From positions 198,285 through 261,565 of the forward strand of contig NZ_FMVC01000008.1 in the NCBI RefSeq assembly GCF_900101855.1: a DNA stretch of 63,281 nt, written 5' to 3'. Below, piece after piece: positions 36,874-45,738 of this stretch (within the stretch, counting starts at the first letter, position 1; each line of letters opens with the position of its first letter). Origin of the DNA: Flavobacterium anhuiense. Its GTDB lineage: Bacteria; Bacteroidota; Bacteroidia; Flavobacteriales; Flavobacteriaceae. Under the pieces are notes generated by a model. The model was given only the letters and a program-made list of their open reading frames with translations. It had not been told where the DNA came from and did not search any database. Both the position numbers and the translations under genes were made by a program.

Positions 36874-38253
36874 TTATTTTACAAAGTGTTTGTTAAAGAA
36901 TACTTTACGTGGATATTTTTCGGCGTAAGCAAAAATCAACTGGTCAATATATTGATTGCTTTTGTAAGGTGTGACGTAACTTTTTACTTCATCAGAATCG
37001 TTGATTGCCACATCTCTTGAAATATATCCCATTCCGTAGAAACGGCCATTTTCGATCCAGATACAGCTTCGTTCATCTGCAGATCTTCCTTTGTCGATTA
37101 TGGCAAAACTCGGTCTGTTATTTAATAAAAAAGCAATTGCATTATCCACTTGCTCGTTATGAAGTACAGGATCTGGCAGTTCTTTTATTTCTGGCGTATA
37201 AAAAAACTCGCCTTCTTCAGGTCTCGAATATTTGCAAAAACGGTGGTCAATTTGAAATTGTTCCGCCAAACTTCTCAATAAATGAATTCCAGTATGCTGA
37301 TTATTAAATTCATGAATACAAGTTTGAAATTTACTCAGTTTTCCTATTGCAAGATATTTATAACCATTTCGAGCTTCATATTGGTAAATGCCAAATTTGG
37401 CTTCAAAACGTTTTAAAGCTCTATTATAAGTTGGCCAAAGTTTTTTGATTTCGGTACATTCCAAAAGAAGCGCCATGAGTTCAGTGGCACAGACTTCAAA
37501 AGAAATTCCATGAATATCTCTTAAAAAATGCTGTCTTTGAGGTTTGATATTATTTCCTGTAAAATGTGAAGTAACACGTTTTTTCAGATTAACTGCCTTT
37601 CCAACATAAATTACTTTTTTCGCCTGATTATAAAAATAATATACTCCAGGTTTATCAGGCAAACTATTAAAATCTTCTTGTGGTAAATTTGGAGGCAGAC
37701 GCTGATCGTGTGCCGTTTTCTTAATCATTTTTTCAATTTCTCCAGCATCATCCCATTCTAGTAAAAGTGAGAACAATAAGGCAGTAGCATCTGCATCGCC
37801 GCCGGCACGGTGTCGGTTTTCTAAATTGATATTTAAAGAATTACAAAGGTTTCCTAAACTATAAGAGCCTAAACCTGGCTTGATTTTTCTAGCAGCGCGA
37901 ACGGTACAAAGTTTTTTGGCAGACCATTTAAAACCAGCTTGTTCCAGTTGATGATGCACAAACGAATAATCAAAGTTAACGTTATGCGCAACAAAAACAC
38001 GATCAGTAAGCATTTCTAAAACCTTCTCTGAAATATCATCAAAGATTGGTGCATTGGCAACCATTTCATTATTAATGCCCGTTAGTCCAAAAATAGAAGG
38101 AGGAATGTCCTGTTCAGGATTTACAAGGGTTTCGTAACGATCCAATACATTTTTACCATCATGAATAATGATCGCAATTTCTGTAATGCGGCTGCCACTG
38201 GCATTTCCGCCTGTGGTTTCAATATCGACTATAGCATATTCCTGATTCTTCAT
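36874..38253 (-). CDS. DnaQ-like 3'-5' exonuclease fused to a GIY-YIG nuclease (Cho/UvrC-like)
   Basis: The protein is 459 aa. Residues 5-168 form a DEDD exonuclease of the Pol III epsilon type ('AIVDIETTG', 'VAHNVNFDYSF', 'HRAGGDADAT'). Residues about 200-280 form a GIY-YIG endonuclease related to the UvrC N-terminus and Cho ('KPGVYYFYN', 'VIYVGKAVNLKKRVTSHF'). A UvrC/Cho-like region of unknown role follows. The fusion is known from several phyla, including actinobacteria. It could act in incision repair or replication-associated repair. A repeat separates it from dnaE. Confidence 0.9.
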   Translation of the reverse strand: MKNQEYAIVDIETTGGNASGSRITEIAIIIHDGKNVLDRYETLVNPEQDIPPSIFGLTGINNEMVANAPIFDDISEKVLEMLTDRVFVAHNVNFDYSFVHHQLEQAGFKWSAKKLCTVRAARKIKPGLGSYSLGNLCNSLNINLENRHRAGGDADATALLFSLLLEWDDAGEIEKMIKKTAHDQRLPPNLPQEDFNSLPDKPGVYYFYNQAKKVIYVGKAVNLKKRVTSHFTGNNIKPQRQHFLRDIHGISFEVCATELMALLLECTEIKKLWPTYNRALKRFEAKFGIYQYEARNGYKYLAIGKLSKFQTCIHEFNNQHTGIHLLRSLAEQFQIDHRFCKYSRPEEGEFFYTPEIKELPDPVLHNEQVDNAIAFLLNNRPSFAIIDKGRSADERSCIWIENGRFYGMGYISRDVAINDSDEVKSYVTPYKSNQYIDQLIFAYAEKYPRKVFFNKHFVK

Positions 38254-38300
38254 TTGTATATAACGTAAAATGTTCTATTTCTGTTGTTTAGTTTTTAATC

Positions 38301-38370
38301 TCGCAAAGTCGCAGAGACGCAAAATTTTTATTTTAAAAAAACTTAAAAAGAAAACTTTGCGTCTTTGCGA
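38301..38370. repeat. Dispersed inverted repeat, CGCAAAG family
   Basis: The arms TCGCAAAG...ACGCAAA (38301-38323, with an 8-nt TCGCAGAG insertion) and TTTGCGTCTTTGCGA (38356-38370) are complementary. It fills the gap between dnaE and the exonuclease gene. The same word family recurs at 45776-45902. Confidence 0.75.
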
Positions 38371-38383
38371 GCAATTTTCATCA

Positions 38384-41300
38384 CTAAGAATTAAACTTCA
38401 TTCGATGTCTCGGCATATTGATTTCGTGTTCTGACGGATAAGGCGCTCGATGCGTCATGCTGACATCTTCTTTAATCTGATTTTGTGTTTTATATTGATC
38501 TTTAGCGTCCATGTAACGCGGATCTGGAATAAAAGGCATTTTTGCCATTTTGATAATCGTAATGGTAGGGAAGTGGTAATCAACCTCAACATTTCCTAAC
38601 AAAAGATAACAACCTCCGCCTTGAAAAGGATATTTTTCTAAACTATCAGGAAAATGGGCTGTATCAAAGTAAGTGCCTTCGTGATCAATCCAAGTTCCGA
38701 AATACATGGTTCCTTTTTTGGTTGGAACGTGTTTTCTGGAAATGAGATAAGCGAGCATTCTAACCTGTTTTTTATGATATTTCACTAAATCTTTTGCCAT
38801 AATATCTCCGCGGTGTTTGGTTTGTAAAAGATCAAAAACAGTGCAAGAAACTGGGAAACTCAAAAGTTCAATTTCATCAAAAGCATCTTCAAAAATAGAG
38901 CGCTCCAATGTTGGAAGTTTATATTCTTTGACAGGTTCCTGTAAAAGCTTTAGATTTCTATTTTCGGGTTTAAAATTGTTTAAAAGCAAACTTGCGCTTA
39001 TCAAAAGCTGATTTTTTGTTTTTCCTGTAAAACGGAAAGCGCCAATGAAAATAAGAACTTTAACACCTTCAATGCCTATTGGAATGCGATTGATGAAATC
39101 TTCCAAAGAAAGATATTTGCCATTTTTTTCTCTTTCGGATTCAATTAAATGTGCAATTTTAGATTCTAAACTCTGCAAATGCATAAAACCAAGATAAATA
39201 TCAGTGCCGTACAAAGTAGTCTGATATTCACTTTTGTTCACACACGGATTATGAACAGTTCCGCCAGACATTCGCGCTTCGTGCACATAAACTTCAGTTC
39301 TGTAAAATCCGCCTTGATTGTTGATTACCGCAGTCATAAATTCGACAGGAAAATTCACTTTCAAGTATAAACTCTGATAACTTTCAACGGCATAAGAAGC
39401 CGAGTGCGCTTTACAGAAGGAATATCCCGCAAACGACTCGATCTGACGGTAAATTTCCTGACTTAACGCCAACGAATGTCCTTTTTGGGCACAGCTGGCA
39501 AAGAAATTATCTTTTACTTTTTGCAATGCTTCAAGCGATCTTCCTTTTCCCGACATGGCACGACGCAGAATATCTCCGTCTGGAGCGGGAAGTCCGCCGT
39601 AATGCTGAGCAATTTTAATTACATCTTCCTGATAAACCATAATGCCGTACGTTTCGCCAAGATGTTCTCTGAAAACTTCATGAAAATACTCAAACTGAGT
39701 TGGATTGTTATGACGGAAAATATACTCTTTCATCATTCCCGATTGTGCAACTCCAGGACGGATAATAGACGATGCCGCGACGAGAATTTTATAATTGTCA
39801 CAATTCAATCGGCGTAATAATCCGCGCATTGCTGGACTTTCGATATAAAAACAGCCAATTGTATTTCCTTTTGCCAAATAAGAATTACAAACGGCCTCGT
39901 CTTTAGAAATCGAAGTATCGCGAATATTAACTTTTATACCTCGATTTTTGGCAATCAGTTTTACACTGTCATCAATATGTCCGATGCCGCGCTGGCTTAG
40001 AATATCAAATTTGTCAAAACCAATATCTTCGGCAATATGCATATCAAAAAGCACAATTGGAAAACCTTTTGGAGGGATTTCCAAAGGCGTGTAATTGGTA
40101 ATTGGTTCTTCAGAAATCAGAATTCCGCAGGCATGCATGCTTCGCTGATTAGGATATTTACCCATCATTTTTCCGTATTCCTGCACCAGTCTTACGATTT
40201 TGTTTGTTGGATGAAGCTCTTCTGGATTTTTTGCCAAAAGATCCAATTCTTCTTTCGGAAGCCCAAAAACTTTTCCGACTTCCCTAAAAATAGAACGGTA
40301 TTTAAACTCGACATTCGTACCGCAAAAAGCAACATGATCTTTACCATATTTTTTAAATATATACTCTAAAATTACATTGCGTTCCTGCCAGCTCCAATCA
40401 ATATCAAAATCGGGCGGAGTTTTACGGTTTAGGTTTAGAAAACGTTCAAAATATAAATCCAATTCGATAGGACAGATATCTGTAATTCCGAGACAATAGG
40501 CTATAATACTGTTGGCACCGCTTCCACGTCCAATATGCATAAAACCTTGACTATTACTGTACTGAATTATATCCCAAGTAATTAGAAAATAACCGCTGAA
40601 TTCTAATTCGTCAATTACTTTTAATTCTTTTTCCACGCGAGCTTTTGCTTCAATATTTTCGTTCCCGTAACGTTTTTCAAATCCTTCCCAAGCTAATTCG
40701 GTCAGTTTTTCTAAATCTTTTTGACGGTTTTCGGTGTAGAATTTTTTATTCTTTTTAGCTGCAAAATCATATTGAAAATCACAATCGTCAATGATGCGTT
40801 GCGTATTCGAGATGATTTCAGGATATTTTTCATAAAAAGGCAGAAGAGATTCTGCGGGCTTCATCAGATCAGAAGCTTTACAGTAATCAGCTTCTGTAAG
40901 TTTCGATAAAATAATATTCGTGTCAATAGCCCGAAGCACTTTATGCAGATTGTATTCTTTTTTAGTTCTAAAAGTTACAGGCTGCAAAATCACCATTTTG
41001 GAGATTTTATTTTTATGTTTTGATGTCAGAAGACTTGAAACTTCTTCGGGACGGACTCCAATAAATTCATTTTCAAACAGTGTTTCGGGAGCATTTTCTA
41101 AAGTATAAATCACAAAAGACGAGTCAAACTTCGGAGCTCGAAAAGGCAGAGTTTCTCCGCTGAAATTATGATTCGTTAAAAAACGGTTCATTTCTGCCAA
41201 GCCTTCTGCATTTTTAGCCAGACCAATATATCGGAATTCATGATTGCATCGAAATTCCATTCCCACCAAAGGTTTAATTTCTTTTTCCTGACATGCTTTT

Positions 41301-41443
41301 ATAAAATCATAAATTCCAGTAACAGTATTAATATCTGTTAATGCCATTGCTTTTATACCGCACAGAACAGCTTCGGCAATCAATCCCTTAAGCGGAATCG
41401 TGCCGTAACGCAATGAATGATATGAATGGCAATTCAAATACAT
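38384..41443 (-). CDS. Short DnaE-type DNA polymerase III alpha (ImuC/DnaE2-like)
   Basis: This is a family C polymerase of 1019 aa, shorter than replicative Bacteroidetes DnaE (about 1450-1500 aa). The PHP domain at the N-terminus has lost its first metal ligands (YLNCHSYHS, with Tyr and Asn where His is usual). The polymerase core is intact: 'HIGRGSGANSIIAYCLG' and 'PPDFDIDWSW' with catalytic Asp347 and Asp349. A helix-hairpin-helix region and a C-terminal OB fold follow. It starts 2 bp after dinB, so translation is coupled. The pairing with a Y-family polymerase and a LexA-like repressor suggests damage-induced translesion synthesis. Confidence 0.85.
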   Translation of the reverse strand: MYLNCHSYHSLRYGTIPLKGLIAEAVLCGIKAMALTDINTVTGIYDFIKACQEKEIKPLVGMEFRCNHEFRYIGLAKNAEGLAEMNRFLTNHNFSGETLPFRAPKFDSSFVIYTLENAPETLFENEFIGVRPEEVSSLLTSKHKNKISKMVILQPVTFRTKKEYNLHKVLRAIDTNIILSKLTEADYCKASDLMKPAESLLPFYEKYPEIISNTQRIIDDCDFQYDFAAKKNKKFYTENRQKDLEKLTELAWEGFEKRYGNENIEAKARVEKELKVIDELEFSGYFLITWDIIQYSNSQGFMHIGRGSGANSIIAYCLGITDICPIELDLYFERFLNLNRKTPPDFDIDWSWQERNVILEYIFKKYGKDHVAFCGTNVEFKYRSIFREVGKVFGLPKEELDLLAKNPEELHPTNKIVRLVQEYGKMMGKYPNQRSMHACGILISEEPITNYTPLEIPPKGFPIVLFDMHIAEDIGFDKFDILSQRGIGHIDDSVKLIAKNRGIKVNIRDTSISKDEAVCNSYLAKGNTIGCFYIESPAMRGLLRRLNCDNYKILVAASSIIRPGVAQSGMMKEYIFRHNNPTQFEYFHEVFREHLGETYGIMVYQEDVIKIAQHYGGLPAPDGDILRRAMSGKGRSLEALQKVKDNFFASCAQKGHSLALSQEIYRQIESFAGYSFCKAHSASYAVESYQSLYLKVNFPVEFMTAVINNQGGFYRTEVYVHEARMSGGTVHNPCVNKSEYQTTLYGTDIYLGFMHLQSLESKIAHLIESEREKNGKYLSLEDFINRIPIGIEGVKVLIFIGAFRFTGKTKNQLLISASLLLNNFKPENRNLKLLQEPVKEYKLPTLERSIFEDAFDEIELLSFPVSCTVFDLLQTKHRGDIMAKDLVKYHKKQVRMLAYLISRKHVPTKKGTMYFGTWIDHEGTYFDTAHFPDSLEKYPFQGGGCYLLLGNVEVDYHFPTITIIKMAKMPFIPDPRYMDAKDQYKTQNQIKEDVSMTHRAPYPSEHEINMPRHRMKFNS

Positions 41444-41445
41444 GA

Positions 41446-42627
41446 TTATTTAATACGTTTTAAAATTTCGTCTTTAGTATTCGGTTTAAAATGGGCTCCA
41501 GCACAGCGCATTACGGCGTCATAACCGTAACGGTTTTTCATTTTATCCATAGCGGCATAAAGCGCAAGCATTTCTTGAGTATCTTCAAAAAGGTCAATTT
41601 GATACGTTCCGCGTACCAATCCGCTAAAGCGAACGCCAATCAAACGCAGACGCATACGACGCTGATACACTTTTTCAAAAAGTTCTATTACGTTTTTGGT
41701 CAAAACATGATCGGCAGAGGTATAAGCAACTCGGCATTGTTTGGTTTCGGTATCAAAATTGGCATAACGTATTTTGACCGTAACGGTTGAAGTTAGCCAT
41801 TGTTCTGATCGAAGCTGAAAAGCTAGTTTTTCGACCATCCCAAGAAGCACTCTTTTGAGTTTGTCCATGTCAATTGTGTCTTGAGAAAAAGTGTGTTCTG
41901 TCGAAATAGATTTTCTTTCGCTGTAAGGTTCTACAGGGGTATGATCAATTCCGTTGGCTTTTTTCCAAAGTTCCAAACCATTTTTACCGATCATTTGTTG
42001 TAAAACCTCAGCAGGCATTTCGGCCAAAGTCTGGATTTTACGAACGCCAATTCGCGACAAAAGCTGAAAAGTCACTGCTCCAACCATTGGAATTTTCTGA
42101 ATCGAAAGCGGATTTAAAAAGTCTTGTACTTGTTGTTCTGGAATTTCAAGATTTCCTGTCGGTTTACCTTCTCCAGTAGCAATTTTCGAAACGGTTTTAT
42201 TAATAGATAACGAAAAACTAATAGGAAGCCCAGTTTCCTTAATTACCTTTTGCGCGAGTTCATTCGTCCATTTATAACTTCCGTGAAATTTATCCATTCC
42301 GGTAATATCCATATAAAATTCATCGATGCTGGCCTTTTCTAAAACAGGTGCTTTTTCCTGAAGAATTTCAGTTACATCATGAGACAATTGTGAATACAAT
42401 TCCATGTCGCCCTTCATCACTTTTGCAGTTGGACAAAGTTTTAAAGCCATACGAATAGGCATGGCAGAACGAACTCCATGAAGACGCGCTTCATACGAAC
42501 AAGAGGCTACAACACCACGTTCTCCACCGCCTATAATAAGTGGAATTCCGTTGAGTTCAGAGTTTGTTCTTCTTTCACAGGATACAAAAAAGGTATCCAA
42601 ATCCATATGTACAATTGCCCGTGCCAT
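41446..42627 (-). CDS. dinB: Y-family DNA polymerase IV
   Basis: The enzyme performs translesion synthesis. The protein is 393 aa. The catalytic carboxylates are intact: Asp9 in 'HMDLDTFF' and Asp102-Glu103 in 'ASIDEFYMD', so it is not the inactive ImuB type. The little-finger domain is present, and 'QIDLF' (residues 343-347) looks like a beta-clamp-binding motif. It is divergent from the LexA-like gene (89 bp gap) and immediately upstream of the dnaE-like gene. Confidence 0.94.
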   Translation of the reverse strand: MARAIVHMDLDTFFVSCERRTNSELNGIPLIIGGGERGVVASCSYEARLHGVRSAMPIRMALKLCPTAKVMKGDMELYSQLSHDVTEILQEKAPVLEKASIDEFYMDITGMDKFHGSYKWTNELAQKVIKETGLPISFSLSINKTVSKIATGEGKPTGNLEIPEQQVQDFLNPLSIQKIPMVGAVTFQLLSRIGVRKIQTLAEMPAEVLQQMIGKNGLELWKKANGIDHTPVEPYSERKSISTEHTFSQDTIDMDKLKRVLLGMVEKLAFQLRSEQWLTSTVTVKIRYANFDTETKQCRVAYTSADHVLTKNVIELFEKVYQRRMRLRLIGVRFSGLVRGTYQIDLFEDTQEMLALYAAMDKMKNRYGYDAVMRCAGAHFKPNTKDEILKRIK

Positions 42628-42634
42628 TTTTTCC

Positions 42635-42699
42635 TTTTGTTTTTGTATGAAACAAAATTAGTACAGATTAGAACATTTTTAGTATATTTGCTGTTCCAA
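42635..42699. promoter_or_regulatory. Divergent promoter/operator region, dinB and LexA-like gene
   Basis: Two exact -7 boxes face away from each other: TAATTTTG for dinB (minus strand, 42660-42653) and TATATTTG for the repressor (42683-42690). Each is tied to a dyad. TTTTGTTT/AAACAAAA (42635-42642, 42650-42657) overlaps the dinB box, and TTAGAACA/TGTTCCAA (42668-42675, 42692-42699) brackets the repressor box. The GAACA...TGTTC dyad is the better operator candidate. The -33 elements are weak on both sides. Confidence 0.6.
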
Positions 42700-42716
42700 A
42701 TTATAACAAATTAATT

Positions 42717-43490
42717 ATGTCCTTATTTTCAGACAACATCAGAGCATTAAGGGTTAAGCATAAAATATCACAAGAAAAATTAGCTGAAAACCTGAGTATT
42801 ACAAGAGGAAGATACGTGAAATACGAAGATGGAACTTCGGAAGCACCGTATGACATTTTAAAGAAAATTGCATTGTATTTTCATATGAGTATTGACTTGA
42901 TATTATCTGTCGATATACGTAAAATTGATGTGCAAAATTTAATAAAACTGGAAGGCAACCGACTTATTTTACCGATTCAAGTGGATAGTTTTGGAGAAAA
43001 TTATATCGAAATTGTATCTCAAAAAGCAAAAGCCGGTTACCTCAACGGATATGCTGATCCAGAATATATTGAAAGTTTACAGCAGATTACACTTCCTTTT
43101 TTAGGACCAGGAAAACACCGCGGATTTCCAGTTGAAGGCGATTCAATGCCACCGCATGAAGACGGTTCCATTATTATTGGCCGTTATGTGGAAAAGCTGG
43201 GAGAGGTGATGGACGGTAAAACCTATATTCTTATCACTAAAAATGAAGGAATAGTATATAAACGTCTCAATAAAAACAAAAAGAATAGTTTGGTTTTAGA
43301 ATCTGATAACAGTTTTTATCCAAATTATGAAGTGAAAGCTTCTGAAATTTTGGAGATTTGGGAATACGAATGTAACATTGGCCGTTCGGATAAAAAACAA
43401 GAAACTACAGAAACTGGAGCAATGAAGGATTTGCTTTTAGAATTGAAAAGAGAAGTTAGGGAAATCAAGAATAATACTTCAAATACATAA
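42717..43490 (+). CDS. LexA/CI-like self-cleaving repressor (HTH_XRE + peptidase S24)
   Basis: The protein is 257 aa. An N-terminal XRE helix-turn-helix (about 5-60, ISQEKLAENLSITRGRYVKYE) is joined to an S24 protease domain. A probable cleavage site Ala106-Gly107 ('KAKAGYL'), catalytic Ser143 ('GDSMPPH') and Lys182 ('GIVYKRL') have spacings (37 and 39) close to those in LexA. A C-terminal helical tail (240-257) may aid dimerisation. By analogy with LexA/CI/UmuD it would be cleaved on RecA activation, releasing dinB-dnaE from repression. The target operator is inferred. Confidence 0.88.
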   Translation: MSLFSDNIRALRVKHKISQEKLAENLSITRGRYVKYEDGTSEAPYDILKKIALYFHMSIDLILSVDIRKIDVQNLIKLEGNRLILPIQVDSFGENYIEIVSQKAKAGYLNGYADPEYIESLQQITLPFLGPGKHRGFPVEGDSMPPHEDGSIIIGRYVEKLGEVMDGKTYILITKNEGIVYKRLNKNKKNSLVLESDNSFYPNYEVKASEILEIWEYECNIGRSDKKQETTETGAMKDLLLELKREVREIKNNTSNT

Positions 43491-43994
43491 TTTTTTTTCC
43501 GCCACGAATTCACGAATTATTTCAAATAAAAATTCGTGAATTCGTGGTTAATAAATTTACACAAAGCCATTCAAAAATCCTTTTAATCTGTGCAATCTGT
43601 GGCTTAAAAACTTTGTGCCTTAGTGCCTTCGCGGCTAAAAAAAACTAAAAAACCTTAGCAAATCCTAATCCGTATTGCTTTCCATTATAAAAAGGCATTA
43701 TCATAGAAGTCGATTTATTTTCAGAAGAAGATTTAAACAATTTCTTAGTAATATACGGATTGATCCAATACGCAATTTTGGTGCTCAAAATTCCAGATTG
43801 ATGATTTTAAGTGAAAAAGTCCCAGCGGAACGATATGTTTATAGAAAATTCATAAGGCGCGTTTTTTAAGCCCCAGCGGGGTGAAATATGCCGCTCCGCC
43901 GGAGCCTATTATCTACGTGAATCAAATTAGCTATAAATATCTGGCTTCTCCGAAGCTCTTTTAATATTTTTTCTTTTAATAATTCACAATTATT
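43491..43994. repeat. 504-bp intergenic region of decayed repeats
   Basis: There is no credible gene; the ORF at 43675-43869 lies on repeat sequence. A perfect 17-bp inverted repeat CCACGAATTCACGAATT (43502-43518, complement 43531-43547) comes first. It is followed by decayed words of the 'AATCTGTG', 'CTTTGTGCC' and 'CCTTCGCGGC' kind (43585-43640), then the CCAGCGG family (43821-43906). Confidence 0.7.
43821..43906. repeat. Dispersed repeat, CCAGCGG family, copy 1
   Basis: CCCAGCGGAACGATATGTTT (43821) and CCCCAGCGGGGTGAAATATG (43871) are two units, followed by the hairpin GCTCCGCCGGAGC (43893-43905). The second copy is at 54194-54294. Confidence 0.7.
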
Positions 43995-45710
43995 CTAAAC
44001 CATCAATGTAAACCAAAATGTACTTCCCAATCCAAGATTACTTTCAACACCAACGCTTCCATTTTGCGCTTCAATAAACTCTTTGCTGATTGCTAATCCC
44101 AATCCCGTTCCAGATTTCTGGCTTCCTGGAACCTGAAAATATTTATCGAAAACTCGATCTTTATATCTTGTGTCAATTCCTTTTCCAGTATCAATAACCT
44201 GAAAAACCATCTGATTGTTTTCTTCTTTTAGTTTGATAAGAATCGTACTTTTTTCAGATGAATATCTGATGGCATTCGATAAATAATTAATTAAAACCCA
44301 GCCTGTTTTTTCTGCATCGGCTTTTACATTTTTAAGGTTTTCATCGGCGTCAACAACCAATTGAATCTGTTTTTGATCAGCTTGGACTTTTACGGCTTCA
44401 ACGGCATATTTTACAATTTCGTACGGATTGCTTTTCCCAATATTCAGCTGAATGTTTCCAGTTTCCAATTGTGATAAATTGAGCAATTCGCCTGTAATTT
44501 TCAATAAGCGCTGACTGTCATCTTTAATGCTTTCAACCAATTGTTTCTGATCGTCGTTCATATCGCCCGTTTTTCCATTTTCAAGCAATTGAAGACTTAA
44601 TTTTATAGAAGCAATTGGCGTTTTTAATTCGTGTGAAACAGTGGCAATGAAATTCGTTTTGGCAAAATCCAATTCTTTAAAAAGCGTAATATTTCGCAGA
44701 ATAATCACATCACCAATATTGATTTCTCTTTCTTCGCCCGTTGGCGTTATCGTGATATTATGAATTTCTTTTTCAAAATAACTTTCTTTTCCGTGAGCAA
44801 AAATTTTGAGAGGCTGTTTTTTCGGAGTTTCACTTTCTTTCAGAATCAAAGAACGAATCAAATCATTAGAAACCGCTAATTCAGAAGCATGTTTTCCGAT
44901 AATATCTTCCGATTTTAGACCGATAATTTTCAGTGCTTCATCATTTACAAACAAAACAATCCCTTCGTTATCTAAGCCAATAATAGGATCGTTCATATTA
45001 TTAATTAATGTTTCCAGTCGTTTCTTCTCAAAAAGAAGCTTATAGACATTGCTGTCATGATATTCTTCAAGCTTTTGCGCCATCGTATTGAATGATTTGG
45101 CAAGATCTCCAAATTCGCTATGACTTGTAAAATGAACGCGTTCGGAATAATTTTTATTCGCAATTTCCTTAATACTTAGCGTTAATTCTCTAATCGGATT
45201 GGCAATATTATTAGGCAGATTCACCAATAAGTTAAAAGCAATCAGAAAGCATAAACTTCCCACAATCGCAATTGATAAATTGGCTGTTTCAGCTGAATGT
45301 TTGGCAATGTCGCTCTTCTGCTTTATGGCGTCCAAATTCAGTTTCATAATCGCAAAAATATCCTGACGAATCTGTGTTTTTACAGTTTCGTCGGAGTTGT
45401 TTTTGTTTAAAAGAGCAAAACTGGCTTTCAGCTTTTCGGTAGCCTGTTTTTCGCCTGGTTCCGTAATATTTTGAGTCTGCTTTTCGAGATTTTCCTCAAA
45501 ACTCTGAATCGTTTCTTTAGAACCCGATTTCATTTCGTCCAAAGCCAAAATCATATTTCTCGAATATTCCAGCGTATTATAATTCGATTTCAGGATGTTT
45601 TCGGTGTCCTGCTTAATCAGAAAAACAGAATAAGCACTCACTAACGAGAGAATGATGATCATTAAAAATAACAATCCAACACCCAGATTCAATTTGGTTT
45701 TAATTCTCAT
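43995..45710 (-). CDS. HAMP-PAS sensor histidine kinase of the kdp locus
   Basis: The protein is 571 aa. Membrane helix 1 (about 9-29), a helical periplasmic sensor segment, and helix 2 (about 147-168) are followed by HAMP, PAS ('LINNMNDPIIGLDNEGIVLFVND'), HisKA ('ATVSHELKTPIASIKLSLQ') and HATPase ('INYLSNAIRYS', 'DTGKGI', 'GTGLGLAISKEF'). It lies downstream of kdpABC, the porin and the kinase-less KdpD. I infer it supplies the kinase activity that KdpD lacks and phosphorylates the NtrC-type regulator at 54.4-55.7 kb. It is the last gene of the kdp block. Confidence 0.9.
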   Translation of the reverse strand: MRIKTKLNLGVGLLFLMIIILSLVSAYSVFLIKQDTENILKSNYNTLEYSRNMILALDEMKSGSKETIQSFEENLEKQTQNITEPGEKQATEKLKASFALLNKNNSDETVKTQIRQDIFAIMKLNLDAIKQKSDIAKHSAETANLSIAIVGSLCFLIAFNLLVNLPNNIANPIRELTLSIKEIANKNYSERVHFTSHSEFGDLAKSFNTMAQKLEEYHDSNVYKLLFEKKRLETLINNMNDPIIGLDNEGIVLFVNDEALKIIGLKSEDIIGKHASELAVSNDLIRSLILKESETPKKQPLKIFAHGKESYFEKEIHNITITPTGEEREINIGDVIILRNITLFKELDFAKTNFIATVSHELKTPIASIKLSLQLLENGKTGDMNDDQKQLVESIKDDSQRLLKITGELLNLSQLETGNIQLNIGKSNPYEIVKYAVEAVKVQADQKQIQLVVDADENLKNVKADAEKTGWVLINYLSNAIRYSSEKSTILIKLKEENNQMVFQVIDTGKGIDTRYKDRVFDKYFQVPGSQKSGTGLGLAISKEFIEAQNGSVGVESNLGLGSTFWFTLMV

Positions 45711-45738
45711 TTTATAAAAACATTTAATTTTTTTTGAA

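Noticed and set aside
43675..43869. 64-codon frame rich in Arg between the LexA-like gene and the kinase
   Set aside because: It lies in decayed repeat DNA and includes the CCAGCGG repeat; no family features.
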